Position numbers and translations under genes: made by a program. The notes beneath the pieces were generated by a model, which did no database searches, was not told the DNA's origin, and saw nothing but the letters and a program-made list of their open reading frames with translations. A DNA stretch of 64,000 bases from Amorphochlora amoebiformis (Eukaryota; Cercozoa; Chlorarachniophyceae), in the NCBI GenBank assembly GCA_054601695.1, contig BAAHQB010000001.1, forward strand, positions 2,536,255 to 2,600,254, in the 5' to 3' direction. This document shows positions 63,701-64,000 of the stretch, one piece after another. Every line of letters begins with the position of its first letter. Position 1 is the stretch's first letter.

Positions 63701-64000
63701 TTAGGGTTAGGGTTAGGGTTAGGGTTAGGGTTAGGGTTAGGGTTAGGGTTAGGGTTAGGGTTAGGGTTAGGGTTAGGGTTAGGGTTAGGGTTAGGGTTAG
63801 GGTTAGGGTTAGGGTTAGGGTTAGGGTTAGGGTTAGGGTTAGGGTTAGGGTTAGGGTTAGGGTTAGGGTTAGGGTTAGGGTTAGGGTTAGGGTTAGGGTT
63901 AGGGTTAGGGTTAGGGTTAGGGTTAGGGTTAGGGTTAGGGTTAGGGTTAGGGTTAGGGTTAGGGTTAGGGTTAGGGTTAGGGTTAGGGTTAGGGTTAGGG
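63701..64000 (+). repeat. Terminal telomere, (TTAGGG)n
   Basis: Fifty perfect TTAGGG units run to the last base of the window on the + strand, the orientation expected for a right-hand chromosome end. Confidence 0.96.

Overview
This is eukaryotic DNA from a chromosome end. The last 300 bases are a perfect TTAGGG array, preceded by subtelomeric tandem repeats and an interstitial TTAGGG array. Long (TA)n tracts, with some (CA)n and (TG)n, fill most introns and intergenic spaces, so nearly all long tyrosine/isoleucine open frames are microsatellite translations and not genes. Coding sequence was found by looking for non-repeat islands bounded by AG...GT and requiring the intron phases of neighbouring islands to agree. 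The divergent G protein beta subunit, the tiny exons and the proline/threonine/serine-rich cell-surface protein suggest a protist or alga. The lineage cannot be fixed from the sequence.

Four gene models result. (1) The 3' part of an unrecognised gene, nine exons, bases 3-2312, + strand. (2) A very fragmented gene at 5971-48393, + strand, that I assemble from 64 exons into one frame of 5,226 nt (1,741 residues). It has a signal peptide, three C-type lectin domains, a Pro/Thr/Ser mucin-like stalk that includes seven tandem copies of one small exon, a multi-pass membrane region resembling part of polycystin-1, an intracellular PDZ domain and a polar tail. (3) A heterotrimeric G protein beta subunit on the - strand, 49740-51284, convergent with gene 2. 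(4) A six-exon gene at 54951-57962, + strand, encoding an acidic 11-residue repeat domain followed by a Lys/His-rich repeat domain.

From about 59.1 kb outward the window is subtelomeric. There are four units of about 0.9 kb (three carry the same 188-nt cysteine-rich exon-like segment), then 629 bp of interstitial TTAGGG, then two copies of a second subtelomeric block (one carrying a tRNA-like sequence), then the terminal telomere. The junction with the interstitial array lies at the same point at which the earlier 0.9-kb units run on.

The main result is gene 2. Lectin domains, a mucin stalk, a polycystin-like membrane core and a PDZ domain would make a plausible adhesion or recognition receptor. 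Domain calls come from motifs I can see; the joining of exons is a phase-consistent inference that needs transcript evidence.
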